From: an uncultured Oscillospiraceae bacterium
Lineage (GTDB): Bacteria > Bacillota > Clostridia > Oscillospirales > Oscillospiraceae
NCBI GenBank assembly: GCA_910577415.1
Contig: CAJTLK010000021.1
Span: 1 to 22,897, forward strand
Direction: 5' to 3'
DNA: 22,897 bases
Part shown: positions 7,046 through 15,424 of the stretch, piece by piece
Numbering within the stretch: the stretch's first letter is position 1
Layout of the letters: each line of letters starts with the position of its first letter
Notes under the pieces: generated by a model
The model's database searches: none
Told to the model about the DNA's origin: nothing
Seen by the model: the letters and a program-made list of their open reading frames with translations, nothing else
Program-made: the position numbers and the translations under genes

Positions 7046-8455
7046 ATGGAAGAAAAGGAGAAGACACCGGCCCAGCTGCGCCGGGAGGAACTGCTGGACC
7101 CAAGGAAGAACGGCTATGACCGCCTCACCGCTGAGGATGAGGAGGCCATGAAGGGCTACTGTGAGGACTACAAACAATTTCTGGACGCCGCCAAGACCGA
7201 GCGGGAGGCGGTGGATGAGGTGGTGCGTTTGGCTAAGAGCCGGGGCTTTGTGCCCTTTACCCGGGGCATGGCTGTGAACCCCGGTGATAGGCTCTACCGG
7301 GTGAACCGGGGCAAGTCGGTAATGCTGGCCGTTATCGGCGAGAAGTCCCTGGCCGACGGCGCGTGTATCGGTGCGGCTCATATCGATTCCCCCCGTCTGG
7401 ATTTGAAGCCTCAGCCCCTCTATGAGGACGCCGAGCTGGCCTTTTTGAAGACCCACTATTATGGCGGGATTCGGAAGTACCAGTGGGTCACGATCCCTCT
7501 GGAGCTCCACGGCGTGGTGGTGCGCGCCGACGGTTCCACTTTGAAGGTAGCCATCGGCGCCGGTCCCGGCGACCCGGTCTTTACCGTGGATGACCTGCTG
7601 CCTCACCTGGGAATGGAGCAGGCCAAGAAGCCCATGGCGGAGGCCATCCCTGGCGAAAATCTAAACATCCTGGTAGGCTCCCGTCCCTTTAAGGCCGATG
7701 AAGGCTCGGACCGGGTAAAGCTGGCCATCCTGGATATCCTGAACCAGAAGTACGGCCTTGTGGAGGCCGATTTCATCTCCGCGGAGCTGGAGGCTGTACC
7801 CGCCTTCAGCGCTGCCGACATCGGCTTTGACCGCTCCATGATCGGCGCCTATGGCCAGGATGACCGTGTGTGCGCCTTTGCCTGCCTCGCCGCGCTTCTG
7901 GAGACTGAGAAGCCCGCCCACACCGCCGTATGTATGCTGGCGGACAAGGAGGAGATCGGCTCCACCGGCGTCACCGGCATGAAATCCGCGGCCTTTGACA
8001 CCTTTATGTCCGATCTCTGTGACGGTCAGCGGGTGGCCCTGAAGACCTGCTATGAGCACTCCTTCTGCCTCTCCGCAGACGTGACCGCCGCCTATGATCC
8101 CAATTTCCCCGAGGTCTATGAGAAGCGCAACTCCGCCATGGTCAACTATGGTATGGGCTTTTGCAAGTACACCGGCTCCCGTGGTAAGTCCGGGGCCAGC
8201 GACGCCTCCGCCGAGGTGGTGGGCTTTGTCCGCCGTACTCTGGACGCGGCGGGGGTGGTTTGGCAAATGGCGGAGCTTGGCAAGGTTGACGCCGGCGGCG
8301 GCGGCACTGTGGCCTGCTATATGGCAGACCGGGACATCGATACCCTGGACGCTGGGGTGCCTGTACTGAGTATGCACGCCCCCTTTGAAGTTACCGGTAA
8401 GCTGGACTGCTATATGACCTATAAGGGTATGAAGGCAGTCTACCAGGCAGACTGA
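7046..8455 (+). CDS. M18 family aminopeptidase (aspartyl aminopeptidase type)
   Basis: Di-zinc cytosolic aminopeptidase of the M18 family; relatives prefer N-terminal acidic residues, and it probably helps recycle peptides. The 469-residue length fits. The expected metal and catalytic residues are present: H112 and D114 in AAHIDSPRLD, D273 in GQDDR, E302-E303 in DKEEIGS, D345 in LSADVTAAY and H444 in LSMHAPFE. By family knowledge H112, D273, E303, D345 and H444 bind zinc and E302 is the general base. AAGGAGGAA overlaps the coaE stop and lies five bases before the ATG. This is the last gene of the left-hand run, closed by a terminator. Confidence 0.95.
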   Translation: MEEKEKTPAQLRREELLDPRKNGYDRLTAEDEEAMKGYCEDYKQFLDAAKTEREAVDEVVRLAKSRGFVPFTRGMAVNPGDRLYRVNRGKSVMLAVIGEKSLADGACIGAAHIDSPRLDLKPQPLYEDAELAFLKTHYYGGIRKYQWVTIPLELHGVVVRADGSTLKVAIGAGPGDPVFTVDDLLPHLGMEQAKKPMAEAIPGENLNILVGSRPFKADEGSDRVKLAILDILNQKYGLVEADFISAELEAVPAFSAADIGFDRSMIGAYGQDDRVCAFACLAALLETEKPAHTAVCMLADKEEIGSTGVTGMKSAAFDTFMSDLCDGQRVALKTCYEHSFCLSADVTAAYDPNFPEVYEKRNSAMVNYGMGFCKYTGSRGKSGASDASAEVVGFVRRTLDAAGVVWQMAELGKVDAGGGGTVACYMADRDIDTLDAGVPVLSMHAPFEVTGKLDCYMTYKGMKAVYQAD

Positions 8456-8481
8456 AGGAAAAAGAAACTGAGATATTATGA

Positions 8482-8526
8482 AAACGGGACGCTTCGGAAC
8501 GAGCCGGAGCGTCCCGTTTCGTTTTT
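8482..8526 (+). terminator. intrinsic terminator after the M18 gene
   Basis: The arms AAACGGGACGCTTCGG (8482-8497) and CCGGAGCGTCCCGTTT (8504-8519) form a 16-bp stem with one G-U wobble and a 6-base loop, followed by CGTTTTT. It separates the housekeeping run from the surface operon. Confidence 0.93.
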
Positions 8527-8611
8527 AAACGTTTACCGCTCCATGTGGTGGGGCGCAGCTTGATCGCCCCCAACAGGGAGTGGTATTTTATAAAAAATTT
8601 GTCAAAAGATG

Positions 8612-8640
8612 TTGCCAAGTATTTCCCGGCTTGCTATAAT
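8612..8640 (+). promoter_or_regulatory. strong sigma-A promoter of the M60/SLH operon
   Basis: TTGCCA (8612-8617) and a perfect TATAAT (8635-8640) are separated by 17 bases. An A/T-rich tract (8584-8600, ATTTTATAAAAAATTT) just upstream resembles an UP element. Transcription would start near 8647, giving a leader of about 65 bases with AGGAGAGG (8693-8700) before the ATG at 8711. A small GC hairpin (GGGGCG at 8550-8555 with CGCCCC at 8565-8570) lies further upstream with no assigned role. Confidence 0.85.
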
Positions 8641-8710
8641 TATGTTAACCCTATACTGGGATACTTCGCCAAACAACGAAGGCGAAAAGAACAGGAGAGG
8701 AAATGGCATT

Positions 8711-11700
8711 ATGAAACAGAAACTTGGAAGTAGGATCGTGGCTGCCGCTTTGACGGCGGCTATGGCAGGCTCGCTCTGCGCGGCGCCTCCGGCCATGGCG
8801 GCAGAGGCTGACAACGGCGTCCGGGGCAGCATTACCGCGGTGGTGCGCCTGGACTATGCACAGCGTATCGACGAACTGCAGCGCCGGGGACTTCGGGTGG
8901 AGCTGGCTCAAAAGGACGGCAAGAGCCTGGGGAACGTGGCCCTTACTGAGGAGGGAAGCTTTACCGTGGGCGGATATCCGGCCACGGTGACGGCCCAGAA
9001 CACCGATGGCGGCGAGCTGCTGGGCGGCCTTTGGCCCGGCTTTTTGGAAGTCTCTTTTGGGGAACTGCCCCAGGGGGATTACGAACTGACCTTTACCGGC
9101 AAGGGCTATAAGACCTATACCGAAACCCTGACCATGGACCGATATGCCCGCCACGTGGTGGTGGGTACCGGCGACAAGACCTTTACCCTGGGCGACGTCA
9201 ACGGTGACGGCAGGGTGGATACCGCTGACCGGGCGGCCATCTCTGCCGTGCTGGGTTCCACCCGGCCTGACGATTTGCGCCAATATGATCTGAGCGGCGA
9301 AGGCGTTATCGACATCGTGGACCTTGCCTATGTGGACCGTCTTACCGTGGCCGTGGGCGATTCCGTTCTGCGGGAGACCGCTCTGCTGGAGCTGCCCGCC
9401 GACCTGGCGGAGATGACGGCGGAGATGAAGAGCTTTGGCACAAAGTGCAGCGGCGGCTCCATCAGCGACCTTTTTGCCGACAACGGCGCCGGGGTGGAGC
9501 TGACATCGGAGTCGGGGGGCGATATGATCCTGCCCCTGCCGCTGCGGGAGGAAGTGGAGACCCAGGAGATCCGGGTGGTCTCTCCCGCCGGGGAGGGTGC
9601 TGTGCTGGCGGGCACCATGCTGGTGGAGCTGGCCACGGGGGAGAAGCTGGAGCGCTCCTTTGACAACACGCCTCCAGAGGGGGTCCATGCCACCGCCCGC
9701 ACTCCCGGCAGCAGCGTCATCACTGTTGACCTGGGCCGCCGGGTGCCGGTGAAGAAGGTGACCATTACCGTCACCAAGACCGAGGGCGGCAGCTTCGCCG
9801 CGGTGGAGTCCATCCAGTTCCTGAAAAACATCGTTCCCCAAGTGCCCGTGGCCCCTAACAGCGTCATCAAGAAGGTGTCCGCCCAACCGGGGAATGAGAT
9901 GGTCTCTCTGAGTTGGAGCGAGCTTCCCAATGTGTCGGGCTACAAGGTGCTCTATTGGCCAGAGAAGAACGTAAAGGAGGTCAAGGAACTCCACACCGAT
10001 GTGACCAACGCCAAGGTCACGGGGCTGAAGAACCTGGAGACCTATGTCTTTACCGTTACGCCTACCGACGGCAGCTGGGAGGGGAAGGCATCCGAACCCG
10101 TGACCGCCACGCCTCAGCCCGCCAGTGTTCCGGGCAAGGTGGATATGGTGAACGTTACCGTTATGGACGCCGCCCTGGGGGTCAGCTGGAAAAAGGCCGA
10201 ATCGGCCACCTATTATGAGCTTTATTATCAAGTCAAGGATGCCGGGGAGTGGTTCCAGGCCGGCGGAAAGCTGAGCGATACTGGCACCACCATTACAGGG
10301 CTGACCAACGATGTGACCTACTCCATCTATGTGGTGGCGGGCAACGACGTGGGCAAGGGTCCCCGCTCCGCTCTCTATGAGGGGACGCCCAAGGCGGTAA
10401 AATATGAGCGGCCTGAAGGTATTCCCACACAGGGGATCCTGGGCAGCGCCCTCATCAGCGATATTCGTCTGGCCGACGCGGGCAACCATACCGCCGGGGC
10501 CTTTGATCCCAAGAGCATGATCGACAACGATTACCGCACTGCCTGGACGGCCCAGAACTGGTGGCGTAACGAGCATGTAGTGACCACTTTTGCAAAGCCG
10601 GTGGACCTGAATGCCGCCATTTGGGTGCCCAGGCTGGACGGGAGCTATCCCACCAATTTGCGGGCGTACAGCGTCCGGGTCTGGTATGATGGAGAAGACC
10701 TGAACAGCGCGGGACATTTGATCGTCCCCGCCCCCCAGGCCGGAGGCATCGATAATGGCGGTACCGGACGGGATGTGGACACCTGGCCTGGCGTGCGGGG
10801 CAATGCCGCCGTCACCAACTTTGCCATTCTGCCCTTTGGTCCGGCAAAGAATGTGAAAAAGATCAGTGTTGCTATTGAGCAGCGGGACTATACCACTGTC
10901 AGCCTCTCGGAGCTGATGTTCATGGAGTACGATCCCGCCCACAGTCTGCCCGGCGAGATCGACGCCCTCTTTGCTGACGCTCTCCACACCCAGCTCCAGA
11001 GCGGAGTGACCAGAGAGCGGGTGGATGCGCTTCAAGCCCGTCTGGAGAGCGACGAGCGCAACTACTATTACGACCTGAACACCATGGCCGACGAGCTGAA
11101 GCTGGCCGGAGAGCTGTTGGAGAGTGGTCACAGCGCCGGTGTGCTGCTTCAGGGGCTGGACAGCCGTTCCGGCGCCGCTGACGGAGCCAAGTACAGCCAG
11201 GGCGGCAGCGTTCTCCAGCCTCTGGGCGTTACCGCCGGGGCCAGACAGGAGATCACCGTCTACGCCGAAGGCATTCCGGCAGGGGAGAGCGTGGAGCTCG
11301 TCGCCAGCCAGTTCAATGCGGAAGCGTCTCAGTGGCAAGCCTCTCTGGGTAAACTGGAGAATGGCCGCAATGTGCTCACCGTGCCCAAGATCGGCAGCCG
11401 TACGGGCAACAATGGCGGTAGCCTCTATGCCATATACAGCGGCCAGGGTGGAGCGAATATCCGCCTCCACGTCCGCCGGGGGCGGGATATCCCCGTGTTG
11501 GAGCTGTCCAAGTGGTATACCATGAGCGAGACCCAGCGCCGGACGGCCATTGGCGCCTACGTGGACGAGCTGGAGAGCTACCTTGGGGCCATCACTATCG
11601 GAAGCCCCACCAGCGACTACCGCAATGTCACTGAGGTATCCACGCCTGTGGCCCTGCTCTCCCTGCCCGCCCTGGCGGTGAAGAACGCCCTGGGCGCCGG

Positions 11701-13684
11701 AGACCGGGAGGAGAAGATCGCCACCCTCTATAACGATGTTCTGGCCTGGGAGGACATCATGGCTATCTGCAAACGCACCCAGGGCATTGATGAGGTCTAT
11801 GATCAGAACGATATGCAGACCCGGCAGAACATCCGCTGCATGACCATGTTTACCGGAGCCTTTATGTATGCCGCAGGCAACCATATCGGTATCGGCTACG
11901 GCTCCTGCGGCGGCATGGTGACAGGGCGGCCCATCTCCCTGCTGGGAGAGAACGCCGGGGCCAACCAGCTCTTTGGCTGGGGCATCGCCCATGAGATCGG
12001 CCACAACATGGATAAGCTGGGTAAGGCCGAGATCACCAACAACATTTATTCCATCATGGTGCAGACCTATGACGGTAAGGCAGCCACCCTGTCCTCCCGG
12101 CTGGAGAAGAGCGGCAAATACAGCGGCATCTTTACCAAGGTGGCCCAGGGCTGGCCCGGCGCATCCAACGACGTGTTCGTTCAGCTGGGCATGTATTGGC
12201 AGCTTCACCTGGCCTACGACGGTGGGGCCGATCCCATGAGCTTTTATAACCGTTTCTTCAAGGCATGGAAGGCGGGAACCTACACCGCTGGGGCTTCCGG
12301 TTATGATGACAAGGTGGCCCTCACTGCCGCCGGAGTGGCGCAGCGGGATCTGACCGAATTCTTTATCCGTTGGGGCATGAGTCTCAGCGAGAGCACCAAG
12401 GAGACGCTTGGCAAGTATGATAAGGAACCCAGGGCTATCTGGTATCTCAGCGACCAGAGCCGCCGGGAAAGCCTGGCGGGGACGGCGGCAGCCACCGGAA
12501 CAGTAAGCGCTTCCGCCGCTCTGACTGAGGGGAAGGACAATGAGATCACCATCACCATCGACGCTTCCGCAATCAGCGGAACGCTCCAAGGCTATGAGGT
12601 GCGCCGGGGCGGCAAGAGCGTGGCCTTTGTTCCGGCGGGGGAAGACGGCAGTGCTGTCTATACCGACGTCATTGGCTCGGGGAACCACCGGGTTTACGCC
12701 TATGAGGTGGTGGCCTATGACATCCTGGGCAATCGGGTGGGTGACGCGGCCAACGCCGGGGAGGTCCGGGTGGCTTATGATAAGACGGTGGACCCCTCCA
12801 AGTATGCTATTACCCTCAACAGCGGCACCGCGGTCATCAAGCTCACTGAGGAGACGGCGGTCTCCGGCTTGAAGCTGGTGGGCGGCACCCCCGGTGTGGG
12901 AAGCTACACCGTTACCATTGCAGACGAGACCGGGAAGAGCAATGTGGCCCTCAAGAGTTCCTTTAGCGCCGAAAACAACCAGGCGGTGGATGACAAAGAG
13001 AGCTTTGTGGCCTACTTCAAGATGCCGGGAGCGGAAAGCACCGATACCCGCATCTGGACCTATGACGCCAAGACCGTGACCATCACCGGAATCCCGGCGG
13101 GAGTGCAGGCGGAAAATATACGCCTTATTACCTATCCCGGCGACGATGTAGCCTTCCTGGAGGGGGGCACTATGGGATTGTTGGCAGAAGATTACCGCTA
13201 CGCGGCGCTGGACGAAGAGGGCAACGAGGTGGAGGAGACCATTCCCAAGGGCACTTTGGTGGTCCTGGGTACCTATCGGGGCGACCCGGTCTATAACACC
13301 TTGATGGTGATGGGCCGCTATACCGGCACCACCTCCGGCGAAAATGGAGAGATGGTGGAGACGGCGGTGGTGGAGCGGGCTATGGCGGGCTATGCCTTCC
13401 TTTTTGCCGAGATCCCCACCGTGGGTGAGGTCAGCGACATCAGCGACGGTGTGTTCCTTTTTGTGCCCAATGTGCAGCAGGAGGCCCAGCTTCAGGGGGA
13501 GAGCACCCATTGTGACGTGACCAATCTTCTGCCTGCCCAAATTCGGGTAGACCTTTTCCGTACTGACGATCCTAACGATGCCTCCAGCAAGCGGCTCACC
13601 GCCCAGACCATGTGGATACATAGCCCCGGCGGCGCTCAGGAGGACCTGCCCACTGTGGTGCTGAAAGGAGGAGAGGGGAAATGA
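8711..13684 (+). CDS. secreted M60-like metallopeptidase with dockerin, FN3 and discoidin (CBM32-like) modules
   Basis: 1657-residue secreted zinc protease. M60-like enzymes cleave glycoproteins such as mucins. Order: signal peptide (cleavage near AMA-A, residue 30); N-terminal beta domain (about 35-140); type I dockerin (162-215) with both calcium loops intact (D162, N164, D166, D170, D173 and D193, S195, E197, D201, D204); a discoidin-like region (about 225-380); FN3 repeats (about 383-468 and 472-563); an F5/8C or CBM32-like domain (about 575-745); a helical linker; the M60 domain (about 855-1200); and 400 C-terminal residues, first FN3-like, the rest unrecognised. The active site is H1094-E1095-x-x-H1098-x8-E1107, the gluzincin pattern of M60. 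No LPXTG, SLH or C-terminal membrane segment is seen. The ATG at 8711 fits the signal peptide and the AGGAGAGG site; the frame is open upstream to 8609, but that lies inside the promoter. Confidence 0.9.
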   Translation: MKQKLGSRIVAAALTAAMAGSLCAAPPAMAAEADNGVRGSITAVVRLDYAQRIDELQRRGLRVELAQKDGKSLGNVALTEEGSFTVGGYPATVTAQNTDGGELLGGLWPGFLEVSFGELPQGDYELTFTGKGYKTYTETLTMDRYARHVVVGTGDKTFTLGDVNGDGRVDTADRAAISAVLGSTRPDDLRQYDLSGEGVIDIVDLAYVDRLTVAVGDSVLRETALLELPADLAEMTAEMKSFGTKCSGGSISDLFADNGAGVELTSESGGDMILPLPLREEVETQEIRVVSPAGEGAVLAGTMLVELATGEKLERSFDNTPPEGVHATARTPGSSVITVDLGRRVPVKKVTITVTKTEGGSFAAVESIQFLKNIVPQVPVAPNSVIKKVSAQPGNEMVSLSWSELPNVSGYKVLYWPEKNVKEVKELHTDVTNAKVTGLKNLETYVFTVTPTDGSWEGKASEPVTATPQPASVPGKVDMVNVTVMDAALGVSWKKAESATYYELYYQVKDAGEWFQAGGKLSDTGTTITGLTNDVTYSIYVVAGNDVGKGPRSALYEGTPKAVKYERPEGIPTQGILGSALISDIRLADAGNHTAGAFDPKSMIDNDYRTAWTAQNWWRNEHVVTTFAKPVDLNAAIWVPRLDGSYPTNLRAYSVRVWYDGEDLNSAGHLIVPAPQAGGIDNGGTGRDVDTWPGVRGNAAVTNFAILPFGPAKNVKKISVAIEQRDYTTVSLSELMFMEYDPAHSLPGEIDALFADALHTQLQSGVTRERVDALQARLESDERNYYYDLNTMADELKLAGELLESGHSAGVLLQGLDSRSGAADGAKYSQGGSVLQPLGVTAGARQEITVYAEGIPAGESVELVASQFNAEASQWQASLGKLENGRNVLTVPKIGSRTGNNGGSLYAIYSGQGGANIRLHVRRGRDIPVLELSKWYTMSETQRRTAIGAYVDELESYLGAITIGSPTSDYRNVTEVSTPVALLSLPALAVKNALGAGDREEKIATLYNDVLAWEDIMAICKRTQGIDEVYDQNDMQTRQNIRCMTMFTGAFMYAAGNHIGIGYGSCGGMVTGRPISLLGENAGANQLFGWGIAHEIGHNMDKLGKAEITNNIYSIMVQTYDGKAATLSSRLEKSGKYSGIFTKVAQGWPGASNDVFVQLGMYWQLHLAYDGGADPMSFYNRFFKAWKAGTYTAGASGYDDKVALTAAGVAQRDLTEFFIRWGMSLSESTKETLGKYDKEPRAIWYLSDQSRRESLAGTAAATGTVSASAALTEGKDNEITITIDASAISGTLQGYEVRRGGKSVAFVPAGEDGSAVYTDVIGSGNHRVYAYEVVAYDILGNRVGDAANAGEVRVAYDKTVDPSKYAITLNSGTAVIKLTEETAVSGLKLVGGTPGVGSYTVTIADETGKSNVALKSSFSAENNQAVDDKESFVAYFKMPGAESTDTRIWTYDAKTVTITGIPAGVQAENIRLITYPGDDVAFLEGGTMGLLAEDYRYAALDEEGNEVEETIPKGTLVVLGTYRGDPVYNTLMVMGRYTGTTSGENGEMVETAVVERAMAGYAFLFAEIPTVGEVSDISDGVFLFVPNVQQEAQLQGESTHCDVTNLLPAQIRVDLFRTDDPNDASSKRLTAQTMWIHSPGGAQEDLPTVVLKGGEGK

Positions 13685-14997
13685 AGCGCGGACGTTATTT
13701 TACAGCCCTTTTCCTCGCCCTGGTACTGATGGTTGGGATGATCGTTCCGGCCCAGGCTGCGGGTCTTCGCCTACAGTGGACGCAGGACGGTGACAGTGTG
13801 GAGCTGAAGCTCCGGGGATTGGGAGAGGAGAGTATCTACGGCGTGCAGCTGGAGCTGACGGTGGACGGGACCTATACGGGAGCCTTTACCCCTGCCGCCG
13901 CGGAGGCGTACAGCCCGGAATGCCGGGTATCCTCCTCTGATCGAAGGACGCGGGTCATCATTTATATTACCTCTCAGAAGCCGCTGAACAGCGGCGGATC
14001 GTTGGAGGTGGGAGGACTGACCCTCAGCGGCGGGTTTACCATGCCTGCATCGGCGACTGTCACGCTGCTGAGCCATGAGCTGAAGCCCTTGACTTCGGCC
14101 AATGGGACAAAGATCCCCGCTTCAGGTCAGGTGATCGATGGGGAAGATAGCGATGATGAGGATGATGAGTCCCCAACCTACCGTGTCCGGGTCTCCTCCG
14201 CCAAAAACGGGCAGGTGGTGAGCGATGTTTTAGAGGCTCCTGCCCGCTCTCTTGTGAAGCTCACCGTTACCCCGGAGAACAGGTATGACCTGATGGAATT
14301 GACTGTGACCTCCGCCAGAGGAGGGAAGATGGCGCTCACCGATATTGGAGGCAACCGCTATACCTTCCGTATGCCCGCCGGTGATGTGGAGGTCACATCC
14401 CAGTTCCACTGGACGGGAATCACTCATATCCCAATGTCATTTTCTGATGTGAATGAGAATCACTGGTTCCACACAGCGGTGCACTATGTTTATGATATGG
14501 GCATGATGTCCGGGACCTCAGCGACTACGTTTTCCCCTGATCTGGATACTTCCCGGGGAATGCTGGTCACTATTCTCCATCGAATGGAGGGCAGCCCGGA
14601 GGCGGCGGCCTCCACCTTTGCCGATGTGCCCCGTGAGGCGTATTACGCCAAGGCGGTGGATTGGGCCTCTGGGAACGGGATCGTCAGCGGCTACGGTGGC
14701 AACGAAGCGGGGACCTTTGGCCCGGATAATGGGGTCACACGGGAGCAGTTGGCTACCATTCTCTACCGATACAGCGAGAAAAAGGGGGTGGACATGAGCG
14801 TCCGGGGGGATATGTCCGGCTTTGTGGACCGGGACGCCATCTCCGCCTACGCCAAAGAAGCGGTGGCCTGGGCGGTGGGTATGGGGCTGGTCTCGGGCAC
14901 AGGAGAGGGCCATATCACTCCCGCCGGCAGCGCTACCCGGGCCCAGGTGGCCACCATCCTGATGCGGTATCAAGAGAAAGTGGCCGCTGCTGACTGA
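13681..14997 (+). CDS. secreted SLH-domain surface protein with cohesin-like N-terminal domain
   Basis: 438-residue exported protein. A signal peptide (cleavage near AQA-A, residue 26) is followed by a beta-sandwich (about 28-145) that resembles a cohesin (SVELKLRGL, YGVQLELTV, SGGSLEVGGLTL), an acidic linker (DGEDSDDEDDE from residue 153) and an InlB-B-repeat/Flg_new_2-like domain (about 167-245) with NRYTFRMPAGDVEV. Three SLH domains follow: about 252-306 (FSDVNENHWF), 312-375 (FADVPREAYY) and 380-436 (FVDRDAISAY). SLH triplets bind secondary cell-wall polymer. The ATG overlaps the M60 stop as ATGA, and AAAGGAGGAGAGGGG lies just upstream in the M60 gene, so translation is coupled. I infer that this protein anchors the dockerin-bearing M60 enzyme. 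The SLH and signal calls are firm; the cohesin call is moderate because it rests on pattern alone. Confidence 0.9.
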   Translation: MKRGRYFTALFLALVLMVGMIVPAQAAGLRLQWTQDGDSVELKLRGLGEESIYGVQLELTVDGTYTGAFTPAAAEAYSPECRVSSSDRRTRVIIYITSQKPLNSGGSLEVGGLTLSGGFTMPASATVTLLSHELKPLTSANGTKIPASGQVIDGEDSDDEDDESPTYRVRVSSAKNGQVVSDVLEAPARSLVKLTVTPENRYDLMELTVTSARGGKMALTDIGGNRYTFRMPAGDVEVTSQFHWTGITHIPMSFSDVNENHWFHTAVHYVYDMGMMSGTSATTFSPDLDTSRGMLVTILHRMEGSPEAAASTFADVPREAYYAKAVDWASGNGIVSGYGGNEAGTFGPDNGVTREQLATILYRYSEKKGVDMSVRGDMSGFVDRDAISAYAKEAVAWAVGMGLVSGTGEGHITPAGSATRAQVATILMRYQEKVAAAD

Positions 14998-15032
14998 AGC
15001 GGCGAAAGAGACCGTTCGGAGCCTATCATAGA

Positions 15033-15071
15033 AAAAGCGACCCGGCATCCTTAAGATGCCGGGTCGCTTTT
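15033..15071. terminator. bidirectional terminator between SLH gene and azlD
   Basis: AAAAGCGACCCGGCATC (15033-15049) and GATGCCGGGTCGCTTTT (15055-15071) pair perfectly over 17 bp with a CTTAA loop. The arms end in A-tract and T-tract, so it can stop both the plus-strand SLH operon and the convergent minus-strand azlCD operon. Confidence 0.92.
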
Positions 15072-15097
15072 CTGTATCAAATCTGTATCAAAGGGCT

Positions 15098-15424
15098 TTA
15101 GAACACCAGCTGTATCAGAAGCATATAGCAGATAGTGCCTCCGGCAATGGAGAGGAGCATCTGCCGCTTCCACAGGTGGAGCGCCACAGTGATGGCAATG
15201 GCAATGAACTCGGGCAGACCGTGGCTGCCGGAGAGAAGGCTGACGTTCCGCAGACAGTAGACCACCAGCATGGAGAAAATGGCGGCGGGAAGGGCCTTAC
15301 CAAGGTAGGTGATATATTTGGGAGTGGGCTGTTTGTCGGAGAAGACCAGGAAGGGGAGAAACCGGGTGGCCATGGTAGCCAGGGCGCACAAGGCGATGGT
15401 GACGAGGCGCTGGGCAAAGGTCAT
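15098..15424 (-). CDS. azlD: AzlD family branched-chain amino acid transport subunit
   Basis: 108-residue hydrophobic protein with about three to four membrane segments, the small partner of AzlC. AzlCD pairs export branched-chain amino acids or analogues such as 4-azaleucine in Bacillus. The family pattern is visible in ATRFLPFLVF, YLGKALPAAIFSMLVVYCLR and a C-terminal LLSIAGGTICYMLL. The start ATG overlaps the azlC stop as ATGA (15421-15424), so the pair is translationally coupled. It ends at the bidirectional terminator. Confidence 0.93.
   Translation of the reverse strand: MTFAQRLVTIALCALATMATRFLPFLVFSDKQPTPKYITYLGKALPAAIFSMLVVYCLRNVSLLSGSHGLPEFIAIAITVALHLWKRQMLLSIAGGTICYMLLIQLVF

Noticed and set aside
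8609..8710. N-terminal extension of the M60 protein starting at 8609
   Set aside because: The extension would overlap the -35 and -10 boxes, and the ATG at 8711 gives a normal signal peptide after an AGGAGAGG site.
8651..13621. Antisense open frame of 1656 codons opposite the M60 gene
   Set aside because: It lies in exact codon register with the sense gene, so its lack of stops only reflects avoidance of TTA, CTA and TCA. The product is rich in His, Gly, Leu and Gln without domains, and no ribosome site or promoter supports it.
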